Of a stretch of DNA of 64,000 nucleotides, positions 38,755-47,656 are shown piece by piece; positions within the stretch are counted from its first letter, which is position 1, and each line of letters starts with the position of its first letter. The notes beneath the pieces are model-generated. The model was not told the DNA's origin. It saw only the letters and a program-made list of their open reading frames with translations, and ran no database searches. The translations under genes and the position numbers were made by a program. Origin of the DNA: Thiolinea disciformis DSM 14473 (GTDB taxonomy: Bacteria; Pseudomonadota; Gammaproteobacteria; Thiotrichales; Thiotrichaceae); assembly GCF_000371925.1 (NCBI RefSeq), contig NZ_AQVE01000008.1, forward strand, positions 62,001-126,000. The letters run 5' to 3'.

Positions 38755-40065
38755 ATGAGTGCCACTTCATTTCCGGAAGGTGCTTTGTCATCGGTTGAAA
38801 AAGCCAGCCGTGATGAATTGCAAGCCTTACAGTTAAAACGCCTGCAATGGACTTTGCGTCATGCCTACGCCAACTCACCGATGTATCGCAAGAAATTCGA
38901 TGCTGAGGGTGTGCATCCTGATGATCTAAAAGAATTAGCGGATCTGAGAAAATTTCCTTATACCACCAAGCAAGATCTACGTGAAAACTACCCATTTGAC
39001 ACCTTTGCGGTGCCAATGGAGCAAGTGTCACGTATACATGCTTCCAGTGGTACAACGGGTAAGCCAACAGTGGTTGGTTATACGCAAGGCGATATTTCCC
39101 GCTGGGCCGATATGGTTGCACGTTCGATTTGGGCAGCCGGTGGCAGAGCAGGGGATAAAGTGCATGTGGCCTATGGCTATGGCTTATTTACAGGAGGCTT
39201 GGGCGCACATTATGGGGCAGAGCGTTTAGGTTGTACGGTGATTCCCATGTCGGGTGGACAAACTGAAAAACAAGTGCAACTTATCCAAGATTTTAAGCCC
39301 GATATTATTATGGTAACGCCTTCCTATTGTTTGAATATTGCCGATGAGTTCGATAGACAAGGCTTAGATCCTGTCAAATGTTCGCTGCGGATTGGTATCT
39401 TTGGTGCAGAGCCTTGGACGAATGCCATGCGTCAAGAAATCGAACAACGTATGGGCTTAAGTGCGGTCGATATTTATGGCTTATCTGAGGTCATGGGACC
39501 CGGTGTTGCACAAGAGTTTGGCTCTACTAAAGATGGTCCTACCATTTGGGAGGACGCGTTCTATCCTGAAATTATTAATCCTGATAGCTTAGAGCCGATT
39601 GCGGATGGCATAGAGGGTGAATTGGTGTTTACCTCTTTAGTGAAAGAGGCGATGCCAGTGATTCGTTATCGAACACGTGACCTAACAACTTTATTACCCG
39701 GCTCAGCGTGTGTGATGCGCCGTATGGCAAAAATTACCGGTCGCAGCGATGACATGATGATTATTCGTGGCGTAAATGTATTTCCATCGCAAATCGAAGA
39801 GCAAATTCTTAAAGTTCCACAATTATCGCCGCACTACCTGATTGAAATCACCCGTGACGGTAATCTTGATAACCTTTTAGTGCATGTGGAAGCGCGCAGT
39901 AATCAGGTAGATGCCGCAGAGCGAGCCATGGCTGCAAAAGAATTGCAACATCATATTAAAGTCATGATTGGGGTGAGTACTAAAATCAATATAGTGGGTG
40001 AAGGCGAAGTGGCACGCTCACAGGGTAAAGCACAGCGGGTTATTGATAAGCGCCCAAAAGCTTGA
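38755..40065 (+). CDS. paaK: PaaK, phenylacetate-CoA ligase
   Basis: A 436-residue AMP-forming ligase that activates phenylacetate. The P-loop is IHASSGTTGKPTVVGYT (about residue 95), followed by GYGLFTGGLGAHYGAE, IYGLSEVMGPGVAQEF and the C-terminal lysine region RSQGKAQRVIDKRP. The short length (about 430-440) and the C-terminal FPSQIEEQIL are as in PaaK. It ends the paa operon and is followed by a strong hairpin. Confidence 0.95.
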   Translation: MSATSFPEGALSSVEKASRDELQALQLKRLQWTLRHAYANSPMYRKKFDAEGVHPDDLKELADLRKFPYTTKQDLRENYPFDTFAVPMEQVSRIHASSGTTGKPTVVGYTQGDISRWADMVARSIWAAGGRAGDKVHVAYGYGLFTGGLGAHYGAERLGCTVIPMSGGQTEKQVQLIQDFKPDIIMVTPSYCLNIADEFDRQGLDPVKCSLRIGIFGAEPWTNAMRQEIEQRMGLSAVDIYGLSEVMGPGVAQEFGSTKDGPTIWEDAFYPEIINPDSLEPIADGIEGELVFTSLVKEAMPVIRYRTRDLTTLLPGSACVMRRMAKITGRSDDMMIIRGVNVFPSQIEEQILKVPQLSPHYLIEITRDGNLDNLLVHVEARSNQVDAAERAMAAKELQHHIKVMIGVSTKINIVGEGEVARSQGKAQRVIDKRPKA

Positions 40066-40069
40066 TTGA

Positions 40070-40103
40070 AGTTGGGGAAGCCTATGGATTCCCCAACTGT
40101 TGC
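40070..40103. terminator. Terminator of the paa operon (convergent pair)
   Basis: Perfect 10-bp inverted repeat AGTTGGGGAA (40070-40079) and TTCCCCAACT (40089-40098) with a 9-base loop, just after the paaK stop and before the end of the convergent hemerythrin gene. Confidence 0.8.
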
Positions 40104-40110
40104 TTAGTGC

Positions 40111-40635
40111 TTAAATATAGGCATAAGGCAGGCTGTGATGGTGGCGGATATGGAGTGATAAGCCTAAAGCGGCTAAACCACTGCCTTCTAATACCTTTGC
40201 CGCTAAGGGTAGAAACGTATTTTCTTCGAATTGTGCATGTGCCAAATAGGCGCTTGATAATTCATGGACAATAGCAATATCTAAGTTAGCCAGCTTACCC
40301 TTGGCAAGCTTTTTAATCGCAGGCTCTATTTGATACCACAAGTTTTCGAGATGGCGGTGTTCTTGCGTGAGCGCAGAGGCTTGGGCAATCGCATTGCGGA
40401 TATCCACGGGATCCGCTTTGACGGGATTACGCACCGCATCAAACAGTTCTTCCTCTTCCTCAGCATGATGAGCCAGTACCACTTTGTGAAAAAACTCATA
40501 AAGCTTTTGCGCGGTTTGTTGCGTTTTGTCCGCATTATGCAAGTGGTCGGGCAACTCCGCTAAACTTTGAAAATTAGCCATAATACCAGCATGACAGCCA
40601 GAAAATTCATTCAAAGGATTTTGGGTGGTGTTCAC
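40111..40635 (-). CDS. Hemerythrin/HHE domain protein
   Basis: A 174-residue all-helical protein with the hemerythrin HHE ligand pattern: GCHAGIMANF, LAHHAEEEEELFDAV, QEHRHLENLW and HAQFEENTFLPL. A non-haem diiron site that binds oxygen, or reacts with nitric oxide or peroxide, is expected. The GTG at 40635 is eight bases from AGGGA and is chosen over an upstream ATG at 40677. It lies between the paa and homogentisate operons, both of which use oxygenases, but a link is only positional. Confidence 0.82.
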   Translation of the reverse strand: MNTTQNPLNEFSGCHAGIMANFQSLAELPDHLHNADKTQQTAQKLYEFFHKVVLAHHAEEEEELFDAVRNPVKADPVDIRNAIAQASALTQEHRHLENLWYQIEPAIKKLAKGKLANLDIAIVHELSSAYLAHAQFEENTFLPLAAKVLEGSGLAALGLSLHIRHHHSLPYAYI

Positions 40636-40746
40636 GATGTTTTTCCCTATTAATATTGTATAACCAGCATCATACACCTGTGTGAAAGCCCACGATTGAC
40701 ATCGATCAATGCTAGATAATGTTCCGTTTCTATTCTTCTAAACGGT

Positions 40747-41214
40747 TTATTCCGCTTTCGGTGGTTCCTCAGTAGAAGTGCAATGGGTGAGACACCATTG
40801 ATTTAGTTGCTTTAATAGGTCTAATAACAACTGATTTTTTTTATTGGGTAGGACATGAGAAAAGTTCTGATTCCAGGCCAAGACTTGGGGTTCGATTTGT
40901 TGAAACAGTTGTTTGCCTTGTTCTGTCAGGCTGATATGCACTACACGTTTATCTTGGCTATTACTGGTGCGCACGACCAAGTGTTTGTTATCCATTAAAA
41001 TTAAAGCACGTGTGACGCGTGCCTTATCCATATTAGTCAACCTACCTAATTCAGTCGGGGTACGATTATCGGATTGCTGAAGGTGGGCCAAAATCCTCCA
41101 TTCGGGAGTAGTCAAATCAAAATCAGCATAGACTTTTGCCAAGGAGCGGCTAATAGAATCAGCTACCATAACTAATTGATAGGGCAAAAAATTGTCGAGT
41201 TCTAAGTTTTTCAT
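40747..41214 (-). CDS. MarR-family regulator of the homogentisate operon (probable)
   Basis: A MarR-type winged-helix protein. The ATG at 41214 gives 155 residues beginning MKNLELDNFLPYQL, the usual MarR start; the frame is open up to 41337, but that would place coding sequence over the operator and the divergent start codon. The DNA-binding part reads PTELGRLTNMDKARVTRALILM and the wing NSQDKRVVHISLTEQGKQLF. It is divergent from the MBL-fold gene, with a 14-bp inverted repeat between them, which suggests autoregulation and control of the operon. Confidence 0.86.
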   Translation of the reverse strand: MKNLELDNFLPYQLVMVADSISRSLAKVYADFDLTTPEWRILAHLQQSDNRTPTELGRLTNMDKARVTRALILMDNKHLVVRTSNSQDKRVVHISLTEQGKQLFQQIEPQVLAWNQNFSHVLPNKKNQLLLDLLKQLNQWCLTHCTSTEEPPKAE

Positions 41215-41265
41215 AAGACTAATAAAAAATTGATTTAGCGCAGTGTAAAAAATTTTGCATTGTGC

Positions 41266-41309
41266 TTGCAATTGATTTTGATCGAAACTAAACTGGTTTC
41301 GATCAAAAT
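41266..41309 (+). promoter_or_regulatory. Promoter and operator of the homogentisate operon
   Basis: A promoter TTGCAA (41266-41271) with 17 bp to TAAACT (41289-41294) overlaps a perfect 14-bp inverted repeat, ATTTTGATCGAAAC (41275-41288) and GTTTCGATCAAAAT (41296-41309), with a 7-base spacer. The -10 element lies in the spacer, so a bound regulator would block polymerase. The neighbouring MarR protein is the obvious ligand. Confidence 0.72.
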
Positions 41310-41335
41310 TAGTTTGTGGCTTGGAGGAGTAAGAC

Positions 41336-42301
41336 ATGGAAAAGAAATTTGCGTCGGTAGCGGATCTGGAACAAAAACAGATTACCTTTGCACCCTTAGC
41401 CGACGGCGTATACGCCTATACAGCAGAAGGCGACCCTAATACGGGCATTATTATTGGTGATGATTCTGTAATGGTCATCGATACCCAAGCCACGCCTACG
41501 ATGGCAGCCGATGTGATTCGTCGCATACGAGAAGTAACGGATCTGCCCATTAAACACGTCGTCCTTACCCATTATCACGCGGTACGTGTGCTGGGTGCAT
41601 CGGCCTATCAGCCTGAGAATGTTTATGCCAGCCGCAACACCTATGACTTAATTGTGGAGCGTGGTCAACAAGACTTTGAATCAGAATTAGGGCGTTTCCC
41701 CCGTTTATTTGCGGATGTTTCTTCTGTCCCAGGTTTAACATGGCCCAATATCGTATTTGAACGTGAACTGACCGTATTCATGGGCAAGCGCGAAGTGAAA
41801 ATTTTGCATGTTGGCAAAGGTCATACTAAAGGTGATACCGTAGTATGGTTGCCAAAGGAAAGAATTCTATTCTCTGGTGATCAGGTTGAATATGGTGCAA
41901 CACCTTATACCGGTGACGCCTATCATGAAGAATGGCCCGCGACCTTAGATAAATTGGCTGCTATGAAACCTGAAAAATTAGTGCCAGGGCGTGGAGATGC
42001 TTTACAAACTGCTGAACAGTGTTTAGAAGCGATTGAAGGCACACGCAATTTCTTAAATCAAATGTATGGTAATGTGAAAAAATGCCGTGCCCAAGGCATG
42101 GATTTGGCTAGCACTTATGCTGACACCTATAAACTCCTTCAACCTCAATTTGGTCACTGGGTGATCTTTGAACATTGCTTACCGTTTGATATTACCCGCT
42201 GCTATGACGAAGCAGGCGAATACCAGCATCCACGCATTTGGACGGCGAAGCGTGATACGGAAATGTGGCATTCCTTGCAAGAAGTCGTTGCTAAGCACTA
42301 A
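41336..42301 (+). CDS. MBL-fold metallohydrolase with reduced metal motif
   Basis: A 321-residue metallo-beta-lactamase-fold protein. Features are GIIIGDDSVMVIDTQATPT, then THYHAVRVLGASAY where the family normally has HxHxDH, then HVGKGHTKGDTVVWL and LFSGDQVEYG. The Asp and last His of the metal motif are replaced by Val and Arg, so at most one of the usual two metals should bind by the canonical ligands. It is the first gene of the operon that encodes homogentisate formation and cleavage. The reaction is unknown; thioester or lactone hydrolysis of a hydroxyphenylacetate derivative is possible. Confidence 0.85.
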   Translation: MEKKFASVADLEQKQITFAPLADGVYAYTAEGDPNTGIIIGDDSVMVIDTQATPTMAADVIRRIREVTDLPIKHVVLTHYHAVRVLGASAYQPENVYASRNTYDLIVERGQQDFESELGRFPRLFADVSSVPGLTWPNIVFERELTVFMGKREVKILHVGKGHTKGDTVVWLPKERILFSGDQVEYGATPYTGDAYHEEWPATLDKLAAMKPEKLVPGRGDALQTAEQCLEAIEGTRNFLNQMYGNVKKCRAQGMDLASTYADTYKLLQPQFGHWVIFEHCLPFDITRCYDEAGEYQHPRIWTAKRDTEMWHSLQEVVAKH

Positions 42302-42377
42302 ACCCTAGTTTTATCGCATTGCCAAACCCTTTCTCAAACAGCGAGGAAGGGAAATCATACTTCTGGAGGAGAGGAGC

Positions 42378-44012
42378 ATGGTTTCAACCTATCAAAATCC
42401 TGTGTATGCGTTTCGGCGCAGTCCTGATCAGGATGCAACTACACCTGTGCATCATCCCATTATTATTGTCGGCGGTGGCCCCACCGGTTTATACAGTGCC
42501 TTGGATTTTGCCAAGCAAGGCATTCCTACGGTGGTATTAGATGATGACAATACTGTGAGTTATGGTTCACGCGCCCTGTGTTTTTCCAAACGTACCCTAG
42601 AGATTCTGGATCGTGTTGATTGCGGTCAACCAGTGGTCGATAAGGGCGTGACATGGCAGTTGGGTAAAGTGTTTTTTCACGAACGCCAAGTGTATGAGTT
42701 CAATCTTCTGCCCGAAGATGGTCATGAGCGTCCCGCCTTTGTCAATATCCAGCAATACTACCCTGAAGAATACTTAGTGAATCGTATTCAACACGTGCCG
42801 GAAATTGATTTGCGCTGGCAAAGCAAGGTCACGCAAGTGCGTCGCCAAGGTGAAAAGGTCGAAGTCGTCGTCGAAACGCCCGCAGGCGCTTATCGCATGA
42901 CCTGTGATTATGTGTTGATAGCCGATGGTGCAAACAGTCCCATCCGGGAAAGTTTAGGGCTGAAATCAGTTGGGCAAGTATTTAATGATACCTTCTTGAT
43001 TGCTGATATTTTAATGAAGGCGGGTTTCCCCACCGAGCGTTGGTTCTGGTTTGATCCACCGTTTCACCCAGGGCAGTCGGTGTTATTGCATAAACAACCT
43101 GATGGCTGCTGGCGGATTGATTTTCAGTTGGGGGCAGGTGCGGATCGCAATGCATGGAAACAACCTGAAAAAGTACGTCCTCTAATTAAAGCTATGCTGG
43201 GTGAGGAGATTGAGTTTGAGTTTGAATGGCTCAGTGTGTATAGCTTCCGTTGTCGCCGTATGGAATCCTTTATTCACGAAGATCGTATTCTGTTTGTGGG
43301 GGATTCCGCCCATCAAGTGTCGCCCTTTGGTGCGCGTGGTGCGAATGGCGCATTGCAAGCGGCTGAGAACTTAGTCTGGAAATTAGTCCGTGTGTTAAAA
43401 GGGCAAGCGCCTGCCAGTTTATTGAAGACTTATGATCAAGAACGCAGTCAGGGCGCAGATGAGAATATTCTAAATTCCAGTCGTGCCACTGACTTTATTA
43501 CCCCTAAAAATCGTATGACGCGTTTATTTCGCGATACGGTATTAGAGCTTGCCGAGCAATACCCCTTTGCCAGACCACTGGTGAATAGTGGACGTTTATC
43601 TGTGCCTTGTGTGTATGACGGTTCGAGTTTGAATACTGCTGATCGTGTGGAAGATGGCTTTACACCTAAGCAACGAGTGGGTTCGGTATGTAAAGATGCA
43701 CCGATTACTATAAATGGTGAAAAAGCATGGTTGCTGCGCCAATTAGGCGATCAGTTTGTATTGCTCGTAGATGGGCGTAATGCCGATCAAACTGTTGTAA
43801 ACCGTTTACGCCAAGAGCCTGATTTAAAAGTATTAGTGGTGGATCAGGACTTTGTTGATAGTGAGGGCAAAGTACGTGAGCGTTATGAGTTGCTGCCTAA
43901 TAGCGCTTATTTAATGCGTCCTGATCAACACGTGGCGGCTCGTTGGCGGCAGTGGACAGTGGCGGATGTGCAGCAAGCCATGCAGCGTGCCTTGGGTAAG
44001 GAGTTAGTATGA
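42378..44012 (+). CDS. FAD-dependent aromatic-ring monooxygenase (MhaA-like candidate)
   Basis: A 544-residue class A flavoprotein hydroxylase. The FAD-binding motif VGGGPTGLYSALDFAKQG is near residue 31, the DG region is YVLIADGANSPIRE, and GDSAHQVSPFGARGANGALQ (about residue 312) binds the ribityl chain. The frame starts behind GGAGGAGAGGAGC. The gene product resembles 3-(3-hydroxyphenyl)propionate hydroxylases. With the adjacent DUF2783 gene and homogentisate genes, it best fits 3-hydroxyphenylacetate 6-hydroxylase (MhaA with coupling protein MhaB), which makes homogentisate in Pseudomonas putida. That substrate is an inference. Confidence 0.87.
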   Translation: MVSTYQNPVYAFRRSPDQDATTPVHHPIIIVGGGPTGLYSALDFAKQGIPTVVLDDDNTVSYGSRALCFSKRTLEILDRVDCGQPVVDKGVTWQLGKVFFHERQVYEFNLLPEDGHERPAFVNIQQYYPEEYLVNRIQHVPEIDLRWQSKVTQVRRQGEKVEVVVETPAGAYRMTCDYVLIADGANSPIRESLGLKSVGQVFNDTFLIADILMKAGFPTERWFWFDPPFHPGQSVLLHKQPDGCWRIDFQLGAGADRNAWKQPEKVRPLIKAMLGEEIEFEFEWLSVYSFRCRRMESFIHEDRILFVGDSAHQVSPFGARGANGALQAAENLVWKLVRVLKGQAPASLLKTYDQERSQGADENILNSSRATDFITPKNRMTRLFRDTVLELAEQYPFARPLVNSGRLSVPCVYDGSSLNTADRVEDGFTPKQRVGSVCKDAPITINGEKAWLLRQLGDQFVLLVDGRNADQTVVNRLRQEPDLKVLVVDQDFVDSEGKVRERYELLPNSAYLMRPDQHVAARWRQWTVADVQQAMQRALGKELV

Positions 44013-44218
44013 GTGCATTAAATTTAAATTCAAATTTCACCAATGCCGATGCCTTTTATGCAGCTTTAGCGGATTTACACCGTGACGGCGATGAGGAAAA
44101 AAGTCAGCGTATTAATGCACGTCTAATTTTGTTACTGGCTAATCATATCGGTGATCAAACGGTACTGATGGAAGCGATGCACATTGCGGCGGATTTACCG
44201 CAGGAAGGGGTTTCATGA
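44009..44218 (+). CDS. DUF2783 small protein (MhaB-like candidate)
   Basis: A 69-residue protein with the DUF2783 layout: [19 protein letters not shown] and [21 protein letters not shown]. It overlaps both neighbours by four bases, the flavin monooxygenase stop and the HPPD start, so translation is coupled. DUF2783 genes commonly sit beside flavoprotein monooxygenases. A coupling-protein role as for MhaB would fit, but I cannot establish homology to MhaB by reading alone. Confidence 0.85.
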   Translation: MSALNLNSNFTNADAFYAALADLHRDGDEEKSQRINARLILLLANHIGDQTVLMEAMHIAADLPQEGVS

Positions 44219-45306
44219 ATACAACGCTGAGTAATCCAATGGGATTAAATGGTTTTGAATTTGTTGAGTTTGCTGCACCTGATCCGAATGTATTAATCCA
44301 TGTATTTACCAGCTTGGGTTTCAAGCATGTCGCCCGACATCGTTCTAAACAGGTGGATTTGTATCGCCAAGGTGAAATCAATTTCATTATTAATCGTGAA
44401 CCAGGTTTAGCCACTTGGTTTGCCGACGAACATGGTGCATCGGCTTGTGGCTTAGCTTTTCGGGTGGAAAATTCACACAAGGCTTATTACCGTGCTTTGG
44501 ACTTGGGTGCGCAACCGATTGATATTCCCGCAGGGCCGATGGAATTGAAACTGCCCGCGATTAAGGGAATCGGCAATGCACCAATTTATCTGATTGACCG
44601 CTATCAAGAAGGATCGAGTATTTACGATATTGACTTTGAATATCTGCCTAATGTTGAACGTCATCCGGTAGGGTGTGGCTTAAAAGTGATTGATCACCTC
44701 ACCCATAATGTGTATCGCGGACGTATGCAGTATTGGGCGGGCTTTTATGAGAAATACTTTAATTTCCGTGAGTTGCGTTACTTTGATATTAAGGGTGAGT
44801 ATACAGGTTTGAGCTCTAAAGCTATGACCGCACCTGATGGCAAAATTCGGATTCCTTTGAATGAAGAAGCTTCCAGCGGTACAGGGCAGATTGAAGAGTT
44901 CCTAATGCAATTTAATGGGGAAGGGATTCAACACATTGCCTTGTTAACCGATGATATTTTCCAAACCATTGATCAGTTGCGTGCTCGGAGTGTGCCATTG
45001 ATGACGGCACCACCTGCCACTTATTATCAAATGTTGGACGAACGTTTGCCGCAACATGGACAGCCTGTGAGTGAGTTACAGACACGTGGCATTTTACTTG
45101 ATGGCGTCAGTCAAGCTAATCAGCCACCGCGTTTATTACTCCAAATTTTTACCCAAACCTTATTAGGTCCTGTATTTTTTGAAATTATTCAACGCAAGGG
45201 TGACGAAGGCTTTGGCGAGGGTAATTTCAAGGCTTTGTTTGAATCTATGGAGCGTGACCAAATTCAGCGTGGTGTATTGGAAGTTGCAGCAAAGGATAGT
45301 GTATGA
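44215..45306 (+). CDS. hpd: 4-hydroxyphenylpyruvate dioxygenase
   Basis: A 363-residue Fe(II) dioxygenase that converts 4-hydroxyphenylpyruvate to homogentisate. The metal ligands lie in [27 protein letters not shown] and the C-terminal [21 protein letters not shown]-type segment ([10 protein letters not shown] seen). The length is typical for the bacterial enzyme. Start and stop overlap neighbouring genes by four bases, giving one tightly coupled unit. It brings tyrosine and phenylalanine carbon into the same pathway as the monooxygenase upstream. Confidence 0.95.
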   Translation: MNTTLSNPMGLNGFEFVEFAAPDPNVLIHVFTSLGFKHVARHRSKQVDLYRQGEINFIINREPGLATWFADEHGASACGLAFRVENSHKAYYRALDLGAQPIDIPAGPMELKLPAIKGIGNAPIYLIDRYQEGSSIYDIDFEYLPNVERHPVGCGLKVIDHLTHNVYRGRMQYWAGFYEKYFNFRELRYFDIKGEYTGLSSKAMTAPDGKIRIPLNEEASSGTGQIEEFLMQFNGEGIQHIALLTDDIFQTIDQLRARSVPLMTAPPATYYQMLDERLPQHGQPVSELQTRGILLDGVSQANQPPRLLLQIFTQTLLGPVFFEIIQRKGDEGFGEGNFKALFESMERDQIQRGVLEVAAKDSV

Positions 45307-46592
45307 GTGAATTACAATACTTAACTGGTTTCGGCAATGAGTTTGAATCGGAAGCCTTAATAGGTGCTTTGCCCAAAGGGCGTTTTAGTCCGCAGCGTGT
45401 GGCACATGGTTTATATGCCGAACAGTTTAATACCACGGCTTTTACTGCACCACGTGCCGATAATCGTCGTACATGGTTTTATCGGATACGTCCTTCGGTA
45501 TTACAGGGTCGTTATCGTCCGATGGATAATGGTTTAACACGCAGTGCGCCGAATACTGAAATTGCCACGCCACCGGATATGCTGCGCTGGTCGCCGTTTG
45601 CGATACCTACGCAAGCTCAGGATTTTGTTACAGGCTTAACCACGATTGCCACCAATGGTAGTGTGGCAGGGCAGTCTGGCATTGCGATCCATCTGTATTT
45701 GGCGAATCAATCTATGCAGGATCGTTTCTACCTGAATGCGGATGGAGAAATGTTATTAGTGCCGCAGCAAGGCGCATTAAGACTGCATACCGAATGCGGT
45801 ATTTTGGAGGTGAAAGCTGGTGAGATTGCAGTAATCCCGCGCGGCATGAAATGGCGGGTGGTGTTATTGGATAATACGGCACGCGGTTATGTCTGTGAAA
45901 ACTACGGTCATCCCTTGGTTTTACCTGAGCGTGGTCCTGTGGGTGCGAATGGTTATGCCAATGATCGTGATTTCCAAACCCCTGTGGCTGCCTTTGAAGA
46001 TAGAGAAGGATCATTTGAATTAGTTACCAAGTTTATGGGGCAAAACTATGCTTGTGAGTTAAAGCATTCGCCCTTGGATGTGGTGGCATGGACGGGTAAT
46101 TCTGTGCCTTATAAATACGATCTAACTCGTTTCAATGTGATGAATACGGTCAGTTATGATCATCCGGACCCCTCAATTTTTACGGTATTAACTTCACCAT
46201 CAGGGCAGGTGGGCGTGGCTAATGCCGATTTCGTGATTTTCCCACCGCGCTGGATGGTGGCGGAAGAGACTTTCCGTCCGCCTTGGTATCACCGTAATTT
46301 CATGAGCGAATTCATGGGGTTAATTTATGGCATCTATGATGCCAAGGAAAAGGGTTTTGAAGCGGGTGGTGCAAGCTTACACAATAGTTTTTCCCCACAC
46401 GGTCCTGAGGCAGCGGTATTTGAAAAGGCCAGTCACGCCGAACTCAAACCACAACGTTATGAAAACACGTTGGCCTTTATGTTTGAGTCGCGTTATGTGA
46501 TTCAACCGACGCGTTTTGCGCTAGAAGCACCTGAATTACAGAATGACTATATTGAATGTTGGTCAGGTTTAAATAAGCATTTTAAAGGGTGA
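45303..46592 (+). CDS. hmgA: Homogentisate 1,2-dioxygenase
   Basis: A 429-residue enzyme that opens the homogentisate ring to maleylacetoacetate. Family sequence is continuous from [16 protein letters not shown] at the N-terminus through [20 protein letters not shown], the metal-binding region with His and Glu, to [14 protein letters not shown] with a further His. It overlaps the hpd stop by four bases. No break or odd residue was noticed. Confidence 0.96.
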   Translation: MSELQYLTGFGNEFESEALIGALPKGRFSPQRVAHGLYAEQFNTTAFTAPRADNRRTWFYRIRPSVLQGRYRPMDNGLTRSAPNTEIATPPDMLRWSPFAIPTQAQDFVTGLTTIATNGSVAGQSGIAIHLYLANQSMQDRFYLNADGEMLLVPQQGALRLHTECGILEVKAGEIAVIPRGMKWRVVLLDNTARGYVCENYGHPLVLPERGPVGANGYANDRDFQTPVAAFEDREGSFELVTKFMGQNYACELKHSPLDVVAWTGNSVPYKYDLTRFNVMNTVSYDHPDPSIFTVLTSPSGQVGVANADFVIFPPRWMVAEETFRPPWYHRNFMSEFMGLIYGIYDAKEKGFEAGGASLHNSFSPHGPEAAVFEKASHAELKPQRYENTLAFMFESRYVIQPTRFALEAPELQNDYIECWSGLNKHFKG

Positions 46593-46642
46593 GGCACATT
46601 CAACGTGCTTAACATACTCATAGATTGAAAGAGAATGGAATT

Positions 46643-47656
46643 ATGAAATTAGCCTCATTAAACAAAGGTCGTGATGGTGAGTTAATCCTCGTATCACACG
46701 ATCTGAAAAAGGCCGTGAAAGTCACAGCCATAGCCCCGACCTTACAAGCCGCCTTAGACGATTGGCAACACATCGCGCCACGTTTACAAGAACGTTACGA
46801 TGCCTTAAATGCAGGCACAGCCGAGGGTACATTTGATTTTAACCCAGCCGATTGTGCTTCACCCTTGCCGCGTGCCTACCAATGGGCAGATGGTAGTGCT
46901 TATGTCAATCATGTGGAGTTAGTGCGTAAGGCGCGTAATGCCGAAATGCCCGAAAGTTTTTGGCATGACCCACTTATGTATCAAGGCGGTTCAGACAGTT
47001 TTATTCCACCCCATGCGGATATTCCGCTAGGCAGTGAAGAATGGGGCATTGATTTTGAAGCCGAAGTTGCCGTGATTACCGATGATGTGCCGATGGGGGC
47101 TAACCCTGAACAATGTGCTCAACAGATTCGTTTGATTCTATTAGTCAATGATGTGTCCCTACGCGGTCTGATTCCGAATGAATTAGCCAAGGGTTTTGGC
47201 TTTTTTCAATCTAAACCTTCTAGCAGTTTTTCACCTGTGGCGGTCACGCCTGATGAATTAGGTAATGCATGGCAAGCGGGGCGGGTGCATTTGCCCTTAT
47301 TGGTGGAGTACAACCAGCAACTGTTTGGTAAGGCAAATGCGGGGGAGGATATGACTTTTAATTTCCCGCAATTAGTTGCACATGCTGCCAAAACGCGTCC
47401 ACTGGGTGCAGGTGCAATTATTGGTTCGGGTACGGTGTCTAATAAACAAGAGACGGCTCATGGTTCAGCGATTGCGGATGGGGGTGTGGGGTATAGCTGT
47501 ATTGCGGAAGTGCGCATGATTGAAACTATTAATACGGGCAAGCCGCAAACGCCTTTTATGAAATTTGGTGATCGTGTGCGTATCGAAATGAAGGATGCGC
47601 AGGGGCAGAGTATTTTTGGTGCGATTGATCAGCGGGTGGTTAAATATAACGCCTAA
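46643..47656 (+). CDS. Fumarylacetoacetate hydrolase family protein
   Basis: A 337-residue FAH-fold hydrolase likely to split fumarylacetoacetate into fumarate and acetoacetate. It shows SLNKGRDGELILVSHD at the N-terminus, metal-binding carboxylates in EEWGIDFEAEVAVITDD, and GAIIGSGTVSNKQ. It is shorter than the 420-residue FahA and belongs to the approximately 330-residue branch often found after hmgA. The ATG at 46643 follows AGAGAATGGA. No maleylacetoacetate isomerase gene is found nearby, so either that gene is elsewhere or this enzyme accepts the cis isomer. It overlaps a convergent gene by four bases. Confidence 0.9.
   Translation: MKLASLNKGRDGELILVSHDLKKAVKVTAIAPTLQAALDDWQHIAPRLQERYDALNAGTAEGTFDFNPADCASPLPRAYQWADGSAYVNHVELVRKARNAEMPESFWHDPLMYQGGSDSFIPPHADIPLGSEEWGIDFEAEVAVITDDVPMGANPEQCAQQIRLILLVNDVSLRGLIPNELAKGFGFFQSKPSSSFSPVAVTPDELGNAWQAGRVHLPLLVEYNQQLFGKANAGEDMTFNFPQLVAHAAKTRPLGAGAIIGSGTVSNKQETAHGSAIADGGVGYSCIAEVRMIETINTGKPQTPFMKFGDRVRIEMKDAQGQSIFGAIDQRVVKYNA

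Noticed and set aside
41215-41337. Longer MarR protein starting at 41337
   Set aside because: It would overlap the start of the divergent gene and the operator, has no ribosome binding site, and adds no conserved sequence.
42319-42540. Open frame of 73 codons before the FAD monooxygenase
   Set aside because: It overlaps the beginning of the monooxygenase in another frame and has no family resemblance.
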